Source: JACVRX01 sp963819885
GTDB taxonomy: Bacteria > Actinomycetota > Actinomycetes > Jiangellales > Jiangellaceae
DNA: 64,000 nt
Direction: 5' to 3'
NCBI GenBank assembly: GCA_963819885.1
Contig: CAWFXV010000026.1
Span: forward strand, 1 to 64,000
Shown: positions 17,686 through 26,567 of the stretch, one piece after another
Layout of the letters: the number at the start of each line of letters is the position of its first letter
Numbering within the stretch: the first letter of the stretch is position 1
Program-made: the position numbers and the translations under genes
The notes under the pieces: generated by a model
Databases searched by the model: none
What the model was told of the DNA's origin: nothing
Seen by the model: the letters and a program-made list of their open reading frames with translations, nothing else

Positions 17686-19139
17686 TGGTGTACCCCGTCC
17701 GCGGCCAGATATGCGCCGAGCCCGTGCCGGCCGCCCTCACGCCCGTAGCCGCTTTCCTTGTAGCCACCGAACGGTGAGGTCGGGTCGAACCGGTTGAACG
17801 TGTTCGCCCACACGACTCCGGCGCGGAGCTGCTGGGCCATCCAGAGGATCCGCGACCCCTTGTCGGTCCAGACACCGGCAGACAGCCCGTACGGGGTGTT
17901 GTTGGCCTTCTCCACGGCCTCGGCCGGCGTCCGGAACGTCAACACGGACAGCACCGGTCCGAAGATCTCCTCGCGAGCGATCCGGTGTGCCTGGGAAACC
18001 CCCGTGAAGATCGTCGGTGGGAACCAGAACCCCCGGTCGGGCAGTTCGCACGGCGGGGACCAACGCTCAGCACCTTCGGCTTCGCCCACGTCGGACAGCT
18101 CGCGGATGCGGGCGAGCTGCTCGGCGGAGTTGATCGCCCCGATGTCGGTGTTCTTGTCCAGCGGGTCCCCGACCCGCAGGGTGCGTAGCCGACGCTTGAG
18201 CCGGGTCATCAGTTCGTCGGCGACGGACTCTTGGACCAGCAGCCGCGACCCGGCGCAGCAGACATGACCCTGGTTGAAGAAGATTCCGTTGACGATCCCC
18301 TCGACCGCTTGGTCGAGCGGGGCGTCGTCGAACACGACATTGGCTGCCTTGCCGCCGAGCTCGAGGGTGACCTTCTTCTCGGTTCCGGCCACGCTGCGGG
18401 CGATCTGCTTGCCCACCTCGGTCGAACCGGTGAATGCGACCTTGTCGACGTCGGAATGCTCGACGAGCGCCCGACCGGTTTCGCCCGCGCCGGTGACAAT
18501 GTTGATGACACCTGGTGGCAGGTCGGCCTGCTGGCAGATCTCGGCGAACAACAGCGCAGTCAACGGCGTCGTCTCGGCCGGTTTCAGCACGACCGTGTTT
18601 CCAGCGGCGAGGGCGGGCGCGACCTTCCAAGCCAGCATGAGCAGCGGAAAGTTCCAGGGGATGATCTGGCCAGCGACGCCGTGCGGCTTCGGGTCCGGAC
18701 CGAAGCCGGCGTAGGGGAGCTTGTCGGCCCAGCCGGCGTAGTAGAAGAAGTGCGCGGCGACCAGCGGAACGTCGACGTCACGGGACTCCCGGATCGGCTT
18801 GCCATTGTCGATCGACTCCAGCACGGCGAGTTCACGCGACCGCTCCTGCAGGATCCGAGCGATCCGGAACAGGTACTTGCCACGGTCGCGTCCAGGCATC
18901 CGTGACCAGACCCGGGTGTACGCCCGGCGGGCGGCCGCGACGGCTGCGTCGACGTCGGCCGGACCAGCGGCGGAAACCTCGGCCAGCACCTCCTCGGTCG
19001 CGGGGTTCACGGACTTGAACGGCGTCCCGTCGATGGGGTCGACGAATTCACCGCCGATGAACAGCCCATAGGAGCTGGCGATGTCCACGATCGCCCGCGA
19101 CTCGGGAGCAGGTGCGTACGCCAGCTTTGCCATTGCCAT
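17682..19139 (-). CDS. NAD(P)-dependent aldehyde dehydrogenase
   Basis: 485 residues, full length. Hallmarks: IIPWNFPLLMLAWKVAPAL near residue 160, the cofactor loop FTGSTEVGKQIA, the general-base Glu in VTLELGGKAANVVF near 259, the nucleophile in FFNQGHVCCAGSRL near 290, and EEIFGPVLSVLTF. It oxidises an aldehyde to the acid; next to deoC, which releases acetaldehyde, acetaldehyde is a reasonable substrate. The start at 19139 overlaps the deoC stop by one base (TGATG), and a second ATG lies two codons in. Downstream it overlaps the short paralogue by four bases, giving a tightly coupled deoC-ALDH-ALDH unit. Confidence 0.92.
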   Translation of the reverse strand: MAMAKLAYAPAPESRAIVDIASSYGLFIGGEFVDPIDGTPFKSVNPATEEVLAEVSAAGPADVDAAVAAARRAYTRVWSRMPGRDRGKYLFRIARILQERSRELAVLESIDNGKPIRESRDVDVPLVAAHFFYYAGWADKLPYAGFGPDPKPHGVAGQIIPWNFPLLMLAWKVAPALAAGNTVVLKPAETTPLTALLFAEICQQADLPPGVINIVTGAGETGRALVEHSDVDKVAFTGSTEVGKQIARSVAGTEKKVTLELGGKAANVVFDDAPLDQAVEGIVNGIFFNQGHVCCAGSRLLVQESVADELMTRLKRRLRTLRVGDPLDKNTDIGAINSAEQLARIRELSDVGEAEGAERWSPPCELPDRGFWFPPTIFTGVSQAHRIAREEIFGPVLSVLTFRTPAEAVEKANNTPYGLSAGVWTDKGSRILWMAQQLRAGVVWANTFNRFDPTSPFGGYKESGYGREGGRHGLGAYLAADGVHQ

Positions 19140-20098
19140 CAGTCCAACGTGAAGTAGTCGGGGCCGCTGTACCGACCGGTGGTCGACTTCTGCCGCTGCA
19201 TCAACAGGTCGTTGAGCAGACTGGAGGCGCCGAGCCGGAACCAGTCGGGATCCAGCCAGTCGTCGCCGACGGTCTCGTTGACGAGAACCAGGTAGCGGAT
19301 CGCGTCTTTGGTGGTGCGGATACCGCCGGCGGGCTTGACGCCGATCTGCCGACCGGTCGCGTCCCGGAAGTCGCGCACCGCCTCCAGCATCACCAGCGTG
19401 ACCGGCAGCGTCGCAGCCGGCGCGATCTTGCCGGTGCTGGTCTTGATGAAATCGGCGCCCGCCAGCATGGCCAACCACGACGCCCGGCGCACGTTGTCGT
19501 ACGTGGCGAGCTCACCGGTCTCCAGAATGACCTTGAGATGGGCCGGGCTGCACGCCTGCTTGACCGCGACGATCTCGTCGAACACCTCGGCGTATCGGCC
19601 GGACAAGAAGGCTCCGCGGTCGATCACCATGTCGATCTCGTCGGCTCCGGCGGCGACGGCCTCGCGGGTGTCCTGGAGGCGAACCTCGAGGCTCGCCCGC
19701 CCGCTCGGAAAGGCCGTCGCGACACTGGCGACCTTGACCCCGCTCTTGCCCAACGCCTGTTTCGCCGTTTCTACCAAGTCGGGGTACACGCATACCGCCG
19801 CGACGGGGGGAACGGTCGGGTCAGACGGGTCGGGCCGGACGGCCTTGGCGCACAACGACCTGACCTTGCCAGGTGTGTCCTGGCCTTCCAGAGTGGTCAG
19901 GTCGATCATCGAGATCGCCAGGTCGATGGCGATCTGCTTCGCGGTGGTCTTGATCGAGCGGGTAGCGAGCGTTGCGGCGCGGAATTCGGCGCCAACCTGG
20001 TCGACACCCGGCAGGCCGTGCAGGAACCGGCGCAGAGACGTCTCGGTCGCGGTTATCTCGGACAGCCGCGCACCGTCAATCGCCTCGAGGACGGTCAC
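19139..20098 (-). CDS. deoC: Deoxyribose-phosphate aldolase
   Basis: 319 residues. A class I aldolase splitting 2-deoxyribose-5-phosphate into glyceraldehyde-3-phosphate and acetaldehyde. The Schiff-base Lys is in GADFIKTSTGKIAPA near residue 216, and the second conserved Lys lies in GRQIGVKPAGGIRT; AAVCVYPDLV and EIDMVIDRGAFLSG are typical family strands. The protein is longer than the roughly 220-residue enterobacterial type, with an N-terminal extension common in actinobacteria. It heads the unit with two aldehyde dehydrogenases. With the purine nucleoside phosphorylase and mutase encoded 1-3 kb upstream on the same strand, it completes deoxynucleoside breakdown. Confidence 0.96.
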   Translation of the reverse strand: MTVLEAIDGARLSEITATETSLRRFLHGLPGVDQVGAEFRAATLATRSIKTTAKQIAIDLAISMIDLTTLEGQDTPGKVRSLCAKAVRPDPSDPTVPPVAAVCVYPDLVETAKQALGKSGVKVASVATAFPSGRASLEVRLQDTREAVAAGADEIDMVIDRGAFLSGRYAEVFDEIVAVKQACSPAHLKVILETGELATYDNVRRASWLAMLAGADFIKTSTGKIAPAATLPVTLVMLEAVRDFRDATGRQIGVKPAGGIRTTKDAIRYLVLVNETVGDDWLDPDWFRLGASSLLNDLLMQRQKSTTGRYSGPDYFTLD

Positions 20099-20334
20099 CT
20101 TTGGAGTCTAAGCCGGTTGGGGCTGGTCAGGTTCTGGGATGCGCGACGATTCGGTCCGGTCCAGCCTCCCGTGATCTTGCGACAGCTATAGCGGTCGTAC
20201 CGGCGTAGATGCCTCAAGATCGACCAGACCGGCCGATCCTGCAAGCCCGCCCGGCCGCCGGGTCGGCCGTGATGACGGCGATCGGTCCACATCTACGATC
20301 ACGGAGAACTGGACGAGCGACGGAAGGCCAGCCG
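20099..20334. promoter_or_regulatory. Promoter region upstream of deoC and a small membrane protein gene
   Basis: 236 bp between divergent starts. It holds GCTATAGC (an eight-base palindrome near 20187) and a pair CGTAGATG / CATCTACG (20205-20212 and 20289-20296) in inverted orientation about 75 bp apart. A GATCTTG / CAAGATC pair flanks the first palindrome. These are candidate regulator sites or promoter elements only. Confidence 0.35.
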
Positions 20335-20586
20335 GTGGTGAAGCGCACCTTGTGGGTGGTCGGCATCATCGTCGGCCTATTCCTTGTGGTGCGAGCGATC
20401 GCGGAACTCTTTGCGATCGACATATCGGACCCGACGAGCTACCGCGACGACTGGGGTGGTCCGAGCCTGGTCGGTGTTCTCGCGGTGCATTGCGGTCCGG
20501 GTCTGGTTGCTGCGGCTGTCATGGCAGCGGTGCTGGTCCGGCGTCGTCGCCAGGCAGACCTGCCGCCGCGGCCAGGTCGGTCTTGA
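20335..20586 (+). CDS. Small two-helix membrane protein
   Basis: About 83 residues with a GTG start (two adjacent GTG codons at 20335 and 20338). A hydrophobic helix follows KRTLWVV (about residues 4-25), then a polar loop SDPTSYRDDWGG, then a second helix (about 48-68) ending in RRRRQ, which suggests two membrane spans with a cytoplasmic basic tail. Its last 68 bp overlap the end of the convergent mutase gene. No family is recognised; function unknown. Membrane topology and codon-like composition support it, but it is short. Confidence 0.5.
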   Translation: MVKRTLWVVGIIVGLFLVVRAIAELFAIDISDPTSYRDDWGGPSLVGVLAVHCGPGLVAAAVMAAVLVRRRRQADLPPRPGRS

Positions 20587-22198
20587 TGGCTAGCAGGGCT
20601 TCCGCGGCGGTCGCCCGGGCCGATTCGACGTCCCCGTCGCCGGCCGGGACGACGACCTCCAGATAGCACTTGATCTTCGGTTCGGTGCCGCTCGGCCGAA
20701 CGATGACCCGGGCGCCTGCGTCGAGCAGATACCGCAACCCCTCCGTGGGCGGCAGCCCGCCGACCCCATCGGCCAGATCCTCGATTGCCTCGACGGCGCG
20801 CCCACCGAGAACGGTCGGCGGTGACGTCCGCAGGCGGCGCATGGCCTCGTCGATCAGCTTCAGGTCATCGACGCGCACGGAGAGCTGGCCGGTCGCGTGC
20901 AGGCCGTAGCCGCGGGCGATGTCGTCAAGCGCGTCGGATAGGCCGCGGCCTTCGGATCGTAGCGACGCCGCGAGCTCGGCCACGAGTACCGCAGCCGAGA
21001 TCCCGTCCTTGTCCCGGACCGCATCCGGATCGACGCAGTAGCCCAGCGCCTCCTCGTACCCGAATCGCAAGCCCTTGATCCGGCCGATCCACTTGAACCC
21101 GGTGAGCGTCTCCGCATAACCGAGCCCGTGCCGGCCCGCGATCTTGCTCAGCAACGACGACGACACGATCGAGCAGGCGAACACTCCGGTCAGGCCCGGA
21201 TCCCGGGCGATCAGGTGTGTGGCGAGCAACGCGCCCACCTCGTCGCCGGTCAGCATCCGCCAACCATCCGGCGTCGGAGCGGCGACAGCACATCGGTCGG
21301 CGTCGGGGTCGTTGGCGATGATCAGATCGGCCTCTTCGCGCTGGGCGAGCTCCATCGCCAGGTCGATCGCGCCGGGTTCTTCCGGGTTGGGGAACGCGAC
21401 CGTCGGGAAGTCCGGATCGGGTGCCGCCTGCTCCGCGACGGGCTCCGGAGCGGGAAACCCGCCTGCCTCGAGCACACGCCGCATGACCTCGCCGCCGACG
21501 CCGTGCAGGGGCGTGTAGACGATCCGCACGTCGCGCGGCCCGCCCGGGCGGGCGACTGCGGCAGCGCGCGCAACGTAGGCGTCCAGCGCAGCGTCGTCGA
21601 GCGTCTGCCAACCCGACTCGGCGACCGAGATGGAAGCGACCGGTCCGACCGCGTCGATCTCGGCCGAGATCTCGACGTCGGCGGGCGGAACGATCTGCGA
21701 CCCGTCACCGAGGTAGACCTTGTAGCCGTTGTCCTGCGGCGGATTGTGCGAGGCCGTCACCATGACACCCGCGTCGACGCCGAGGTGACGGATGGCGAAG
21801 GCCAATACGGGAGTCGGTAGCGGCCTGGGAAGCAAGAGCGCCCGCATCCCGGCCCCGACCACGACCGCGCAGGTATCGCGCGCGAACTGGTCGGATTTGT
21901 GCCGAGCATCGAAACCGACGACGACGCTTGAACCGCCATGTGCCCGCAGGTAGGCAGCCAGTCCGGCTGCCGTTTGAATGACCACCACTCGGTTCATCCG
22001 GTTCGGTCCGGCACCGAGAGCGCCACGCAGCCCAGCTGTGCCGAACTCGAGCCGGCCGGCGAACCGATCGCCGAGGTCGGCAAGCGCCGCAGCGTCTCCC
22101 GCCTCCGCGCCCTCGATCACTCCGGCCAGTTCGGCCCGGGTGTCGGAATCCGGGTCATCGGCCAACCAGGCGCGTGCTTCGTCGAGCACATCTGTCAT
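20519..22198 (-). CDS. Phosphomannomutase/phosphopentomutase-type alpha-D-phosphohexomutase
   Basis: About 559 residues. A four-domain phosphohexomutase: LEFGTAGLRGALGAGPNRMN at the N-terminus, the phosphoserine loop VTASHNPPQDNGYK near residue 146, the Mg-binding NDPDADRCAV near 294, the sugar-binding GFKWIGRIKG and GYCVDPDAVRDKDG, and the phosphate-binding RPSGTEPKIKCYLEV at the C-terminus. It transfers phosphate between C1 and C6 (or C5) of sugars. The PmmB-type relative in mycobacteria also neighbours the nucleoside phosphorylase, and between that gene and deoC it would serve well as a phosphopentomutase. ATG at 22198 overlaps the upstream epimerase stop (ATGA). The 3' end overlaps a convergent small gene. 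Confidence 0.92.
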   Translation of the reverse strand: MTDVLDEARAWLADDPDSDTRAELAGVIEGAEAGDAAALADLGDRFAGRLEFGTAGLRGALGAGPNRMNRVVVIQTAAGLAAYLRAHGGSSVVVGFDARHKSDQFARDTCAVVVGAGMRALLLPRPLPTPVLAFAIRHLGVDAGVMVTASHNPPQDNGYKVYLGDGSQIVPPADVEISAEIDAVGPVASISVAESGWQTLDDAALDAYVARAAAVARPGGPRDVRIVYTPLHGVGGEVMRRVLEAGGFPAPEPVAEQAAPDPDFPTVAFPNPEEPGAIDLAMELAQREEADLIIANDPDADRCAVAAPTPDGWRMLTGDEVGALLATHLIARDPGLTGVFACSIVSSSLLSKIAGRHGLGYAETLTGFKWIGRIKGLRFGYEEALGYCVDPDAVRDKDGISAAVLVAELAASLRSEGRGLSDALDDIARGYGLHATGQLSVRVDDLKLIDEAMRRLRTSPPTVLGGRAVEAIEDLADGVGGLPPTEGLRYLLDAGARVIVRPSGTEPKIKCYLEVVVPAGDGDVESARATAAEALLAIKTDLAAAAGLPGDDAGPAPLP

Positions 22199-22980
22199 CG
22201 ATGGTTCACCTCCACATCGTCCGCAGCGGGAACAGCAAACGGGCCGCCGACGTGGCGACCCTCGATGCGATCGGCCTCGCTCTCCTCGGTCGCTAGCACT
22301 GCCGTGGCATAGGCCTCGGCATCGTCGCGCGGTTGGTAACCGAGTGCGCGGGCAGGTTGCAGGTCCCACCAGCCTCGGGTGTTGTCTGAAACTCCGTAGA
22401 CGACGGCGAAGTTCAGGCCGGGCGCTGTCACACACGCCTCGACCAGCCGGACGGTGTCACCGTGGGAAAGCCAGGTGGACAGCTCGCGACGGCTTCGTGG
22501 CCGATCGCGGAACGAGCCAATCCGTAGGCATGCCGCCTCGATCCCGTGCCGGTCGACGTAGAGGCTGCACAGCGTTTCGCAGGCCGCCTTGCCGACGCCG
22601 TAGAAGGTGTCTGGTCGGAGACGTGTCGCGACACCTGCCATCCTCTCGCGCGGTGTGAACCCGACCGCGTGGTTGCTGCTGGCATAGACGATGCGACGTA
22701 CTCCGGCGAAGAGCATCGCCTCCAACACGCTGTGGGTCACCCGGAGGTGGGTGTCGAGGGCTACCTCGAAGGTGGTTTCCCCCGCGATCGATGCGAGATG
22801 GACGACGGCGTCGCAGCCCTTGAGAAGGGGCACGAGAGCGGTCGTCTCCCTGACATCGACCGGGCGAACGCCGGGCGCGTCGACCAGGTCGATTCCGACC
22901 ATGTCATGGCCGAGATCGGCCAGGCCCAGGTGGACCACCCGCCCGATCCGGCCGGCTGCGCCTGTGACGGCCACCCGCAT
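22195..22980 (-). CDS. NAD-dependent epimerase/dehydratase family protein, uronate-dehydrogenase-like
   Basis: 261 residues. An extended short-chain dehydrogenase: the nucleotide loop VTGAAGRIGR at the N-terminus, VDVRETTAL, VVHLASIAGE, and the catalytic YGVGKAACE with SSNHAVGF as the Ser segment. The order FYGVGKAACETLCSLYVDRHGIEAACLRIGS closely resembles uronate dehydrogenases, which oxidise galacturonate or glucuronate to the lactone; that identity is likely but not certain. The start is 2 bp downstream of the nucleoside phosphorylase stop, and its own stop overlaps the mutase start, so it sits inside the salvage operon. Confidence 0.82.
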   Translation of the reverse strand: MRVAVTGAAGRIGRVVHLGLADLGHDMVGIDLVDAPGVRPVDVRETTALVPLLKGCDAVVHLASIAGETTFEVALDTHLRVTHSVLEAMLFAGVRRIVYASSNHAVGFTPRERMAGVATRLRPDTFYGVGKAACETLCSLYVDRHGIEAACLRIGSFRDRPRSRRELSTWLSHGDTVRLVEACVTAPGLNFAVVYGVSDNTRGWWDLQPARALGYQPRDDAEAYATAVLATEESEADRIEGRHVGGPFAVPAADDVEVNHR

Positions 22981-22982
22981 GC

Positions 22983-23822
22983 TCAGATCCTCTCCACGAC
23001 CTCGGCGAGCAAGTGGCCGATACGCGGCGCCGCCTGGGCGCCCGCCTCGACGACTTCGGCGTGGCTGAGCGGAACCGGGCTGATCCCGGCCGCGAGGTTG
23101 GTCACCAACGAGATCCCCAGAACTTCCATGCCGGCCTCCCGGGCCGCGATCGCCTCGAGGCCGGTCGACATCCCGACCAGGTCACCACCGAGCCGTTTCG
23201 CCATCTGCACTTCCGCCGGCGTCTCGTAGTGCGGACCAGAGAACTGCACGTACACGCCTTCGGGCAGCGACGGATCGACCTGCCGCGCGATGGCTCGCAA
23301 CCGGCTCGCGTAGAGGTCGGTGAGATCGACGAACGTCGCACCCTCCAGTGGCGATGTGGCGGTGAGATTGATGTGGTCGCTGATGAGTACGGGCGTCCCC
23401 GGCCCCCATTCCTCCCGCAGCCCTCCGCAGCCGTTGGTGAGGACGATGGCCCGGCAGCCTGCCCCCGCGGCGGTCCGCACGGCGTGGACGACCTGCCGCA
23501 CACCCTTGCCCTCGTAGAGGTGGGTACGAGCTCCGAAGAACAGTGCTCGCCGGTCGCTGTCACCGATGCGAACCGACCGGATCACCCCGATGTGGCCCTT
23601 CACCCCCGCCGGCGGGAAGCCCGGTACATCTGTCTGCGGCATCTCGGCCAGAGTCTCGCCGAGCAGGTCGAGCGCGCCCGCCCAGCCCGACCCGAGCACC
23701 AACGCGACGTCGTGCCGGTCGACGCCGGTCAGCTCTCGGATCCGCGTGGCGGCAGCAGCCGCGGCGGCCCTCGGCTCGACTCCTGGAGACCGAAGGTCCA
23801 TCGGCGGGCGGTGAGCAGTCAC
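22983..23822 (-). CDS. Purine nucleoside phosphorylase (trimeric type)
   Basis: 279 residues. It cleaves purine (deoxy)nucleosides with phosphate to base and (deoxy)ribose-1-phosphate. Motifs: phosphate-binding LVLGSGWAG near residue 43, FFGARTHLYEGKG, LTNGCGGLREEW, QFSGPHYETPAEVQM, GMSTGLEAIAAREAGMEVLGISLVTN, all of the PNP/MTAP family. Followed by the uronate-dehydrogenase-like gene, mutase and (after a gap) deoC on the same strand, it starts a catabolic salvage route. It diverges from lpdA with a 45-bp gap that must hold both promoters, an arrangement similar to deoD and lpdA lying near each other in mycobacteria. Confidence 0.93.
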   Translation of the reverse strand: MTAHRPPMDLRSPGVEPRAAAAAAATRIRELTGVDRHDVALVLGSGWAGALDLLGETLAEMPQTDVPGFPPAGVKGHIGVIRSVRIGDSDRRALFFGARTHLYEGKGVRQVVHAVRTAAGAGCRAIVLTNGCGGLREEWGPGTPVLISDHINLTATSPLEGATFVDLTDLYASRLRAIARQVDPSLPEGVYVQFSGPHYETPAEVQMAKRLGGDLVGMSTGLEAIAAREAGMEVLGISLVTNLAAGISPVPLSHAEVVEAGAQAAPRIGHLLAEVVERI

Positions 23823-23867
23823 GGCAGGAACATAGCGCGGGCGCGATCTGTCATTTGATCCGCGACA

Positions 23868-25253
23868 ATGGCGGGCGTGACGCGGATAGCGATCCTCGGC
23901 GGTGGTCCTGGCGGGTACGAGGCCGCATTGGTCGCCGCCCAGCTCGGCGCAGAGGTGACGGTGGTCGACCGCGACGGTCTGGGCGGCTCAGCGGTTCTCA
24001 CCGACTGTGTGCCGAGCAAGACGCTCGTGGCGACGGCCGAAGCGATGACCGACGTCAGCCAGTCCGCCGAGCTGGGTGTCGTTCTCGACGATGCGGCAGT
24101 CGCCGTCGACCTGGGTCGTGTCAACACCCGGGTCAAGGCGTTGGCCGAGGCGCAGTCGCGTGACATCGCCGGATCGCTGGAGAAAGCCGGTGTGCAGGTC
24201 GTGTCGGGCACCGGTCGGCTCGCGCCTGGCGACCGGGTGGTCGTCGAGGCGCCAGACGGGACCAGTGACGAGTTCGTCGCCGACGTGGCGCTGATCTCGA
24301 CCGGAGCTCGACCCCGAGTCCTTCCGACCGCGGTGCCGGACGGCGAGCGGATCCTCACCTGGACCCAGGTCTACGACCTCGACGAACTTCCGGAGCGGCT
24401 GATCGTCGTCGGCTCCGGAGTCACCGGGGCGGAGTTCGCGAGCGCCTACAACGCGCTCGGTGCCGACGTGGTCCTTGTCTCCTCACGTGACCGGGTCCTG
24501 CCCGGCGAAGACGCCGACGCTGCCTACGTGCTCGAGGACGTTTTCACTCGGCGTGGGCTGACGGTTCTCTCCCGGTCCCGGGCCGAGTCGGTGACGCGGC
24601 AAGGCGATGGCGTGCTCGTGACGCTGACCGACGGCCGGGCGGTCGAGGGGTCGCACTGCCTGATGGCAGTTGGCTCGGTGCCGAACACCGAAGGGATCGG
24701 GCTCGAGGAAAGCGGCGTGCAGCTTGGCGACGGCGGCTTCGTCGAGGTCGACCGGGTTTCCCGCACGACTGGTCGCGGCGTTTACGCGGCAGGGGACTGC
24801 ACCGGGGTGCTGATGCTCGCGTCAGTGGCGGCCATGCAGGGTCGCACCGCGATGTGGCATGCGTTGGGCGACGCAGTCACTCCGCTGGACCTCAAGGCGG
24901 TCTCGGCGAACGTGTTCACCGAACCGGAGATCGCCACCGTCGGCTGGAGTCAGGCGGCGGTGGATGCCAAGGACATCGACGCCCGCGCGGTCAAGCTCCC
25001 GCTCGCGACGAATGCCAGAGCGAAAATGCATGGGATTCGCGACGGCTTTGTGAAGCTGTTCTGCCGGCCAGGGACCGGAATTGTGGTCGGTGGCGTGGTG
25101 GTAGCTCCTCGCGCGAGTGAGCTCATCCATCCCATCTCGCTGGCGATCGAAGGGTCGCTGACGGTCGACGAGATGGCACACGCGTTCACGGTCTACCCGT
25201 CGCTGTCCGGCTCGGTCGCCGAGGCTGCACGACGGCTGCACCGGCGCACCTGA
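23868..25253 (+). CDS. lpdA: NAD(P)H-quinone dehydrogenase, flavoprotein disulfide reductase family
   Basis: 461 residues. The fold is that of lipoamide dehydrogenases: FAD loop AILGGGPGGYEAAL, the second nucleotide loop VVGSGVTGAEFASAY, VYAAGDCTGVLMLASVAAMQG and a C-terminal dimerisation domain. The usual redox pair CVNVGC is replaced by SAVLTDCVPSKT, leaving one Cys, and the C-terminal His-Glu dyad is replaced by HAFTVYPSLSGS. Both changes are typical of the mycobacterial LpdA subgroup, which reduces quinones rather than lipoamide. ATG at 23868 is used; a GTG three codons later is possible. It converges on the Gly-rich membrane protein gene with a 3-bp gap. Confidence 0.9.
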   Translation: MAGVTRIAILGGGPGGYEAALVAAQLGAEVTVVDRDGLGGSAVLTDCVPSKTLVATAEAMTDVSQSAELGVVLDDAAVAVDLGRVNTRVKALAEAQSRDIAGSLEKAGVQVVSGTGRLAPGDRVVVEAPDGTSDEFVADVALISTGARPRVLPTAVPDGERILTWTQVYDLDELPERLIVVGSGVTGAEFASAYNALGADVVLVSSRDRVLPGEDADAAYVLEDVFTRRGLTVLSRSRAESVTRQGDGVLVTLTDGRAVEGSHCLMAVGSVPNTEGIGLEESGVQLGDGGFVEVDRVSRTTGRGVYAAGDCTGVLMLASVAAMQGRTAMWHALGDAVTPLDLKAVSANVFTEPEIATVGWSQAAVDAKDIDARAVKLPLATNARAKMHGIRDGFVKLFCRPGTGIVVGGVVVAPRASELIHPISLAIEGSLTVDEMAHAFTVYPSLSGSVAEAARRLHRRT

Positions 25254-25256
25254 CGC

Positions 25257-26512
25257 CTACCAGCCGCCGCCTCCGTCGAAGCCGCCGCCGAAGCCGCCAC
25301 CGTCGAATCCGCCGCCACCCCAGCCGCCGCCGTCGAATCCGCCGCCCCCGCCTCCGTCGAACCCGCCACCGCCGCCGGCGTCATAGCCGCCGGCGCCCCA
25401 GCCGCCCATCGACGAGCCGAGCAAGGTGCCCCACAGAATGCCGGGGAGGAAGCCGCCGTAGTACCCACCGGCCCAGCCGCCCCACGCCGGTCCCGCATCC
25501 CAGTACGGGCGGCGCTCGCCGTTGGCGCCGACGGGCACCAGCCGAACGTCTGGATCCAGGCCGCCCTTGATCCTGGTCGCGTCGGCGGCGCAAGCCGGGA
25601 CGTCACGCACGGCACCACCGGGCGGTGCCCATTGAACGTCTTCGACCGACGGGCCGTGCCGCGGGTCGAAGAAGCACGGCAGCCTGCGCTGCGGCGGCTC
25701 CTCGCCGGCGAGCCGGGCCCGGACACAGGCGAGCAGCCAACGTCCCTCGTCGAGGGTGGATGTCACCGGTTGCAAGTCGCCCGGCCGCTCCACCTTCGCA
25801 GCCGCGGTCTTCGCGTTCTCGTAGAGATCGAGTGCGCGGGCATACTCCTGCTGGGCCTCGGCGGGCGCGGCACCGGGTGTGCGGACGTCGAGGTCAAGTT
25901 CGGCCAGCTCCTCGCCGTAGGCCGTGACGTCTTCGTCGATGGCGGCTCGGACCGGTTCGAGATCCGCGCGCTCCTTGTTGCGCTTGTTCCGCCGGTACAG
26001 CAGGAAACCGCCCCCGCCGACAGCCGCGATGATGCCGAGCGGGATCCAGCCGGATCCGCCGTTGGACTCACCGTCGGATGCGCCGTCTGTCCCGCCAGAA
26101 CCGCCGGCCTCGACGTCCTCCAGCCCGTCGACGAGTTGGTTACCGAACTCTTCGAAGTCGCCCTGCCGCAGCGTCGCTCGCCTGAGCGGCCACTGGGCTG
26201 CATCGCCTGGACGGCATGGTGTCCGACGCCGCATCAACGCCGACCGTCGGGAGAGAGCAGTACGACGTACGTGCCATGCTCGCCTGTCGCCTGGCCAAGG
26301 TCGTTGACCGGCGTCGTACGGGCCGCCGAGGGCATGACCGCGAGGAAGATCGGCGTGTCGGCGACCCTTCGAGCCGGTCCCGGACGGCGTCCTGCGCGGC
26401 GTCGTCGATCTCGATGCCGTCGCTCGGCGAACTCGGTCAGCGCCTCGTCGTCGATGTAGAGCCGCTCTCCGGATTGGAACGCCTGGGCGGCCTGGTCGTA
26501 CACGGTGGACAT
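25257..26512 (-). CDS. Membrane protein with Gly-rich tail, YgcG/TPM-like layout, frameshifted
   Basis: About 415 residues once joined. The N-terminus (MSTVYDQAAQAFQSGERLYI, then DDEALTEFAE) leads through ADTPIFLAVMPSAARTTP and EHGTYVVLLSPDGR, resembling the extracytoplasmic alpha/beta part of TPM-type proteins. A single membrane helix (IPLGIIAAVGGGGFLLY) is followed by basic residues and a soluble helical region (EELAELDLDVRTP, YARALDLYENAKTAA) and a paired-Cys region. The tail is low complexity, repeats of GGGFDGGG ending in W. At least three frame changes lie between 26180 and 26450. Function unknown; the overall plan matches YgcG-like membrane proteins, and I am unsure of the exact family. 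Confidence 0.6.
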
Positions 26513-26567
26513 GCCTCCATCATCCCCCCGCCAGCCGGAACAGACACGGTCGGGATGTCATGTTGTG

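Noticed and set aside
17682..19478. Aldehyde dehydrogenase with a 110-residue N-terminal extension
   Set aside because: The extra sequence is antisense-frame translation of deoC. The family start coincides with ATG at 19139, coupled to the deoC stop.
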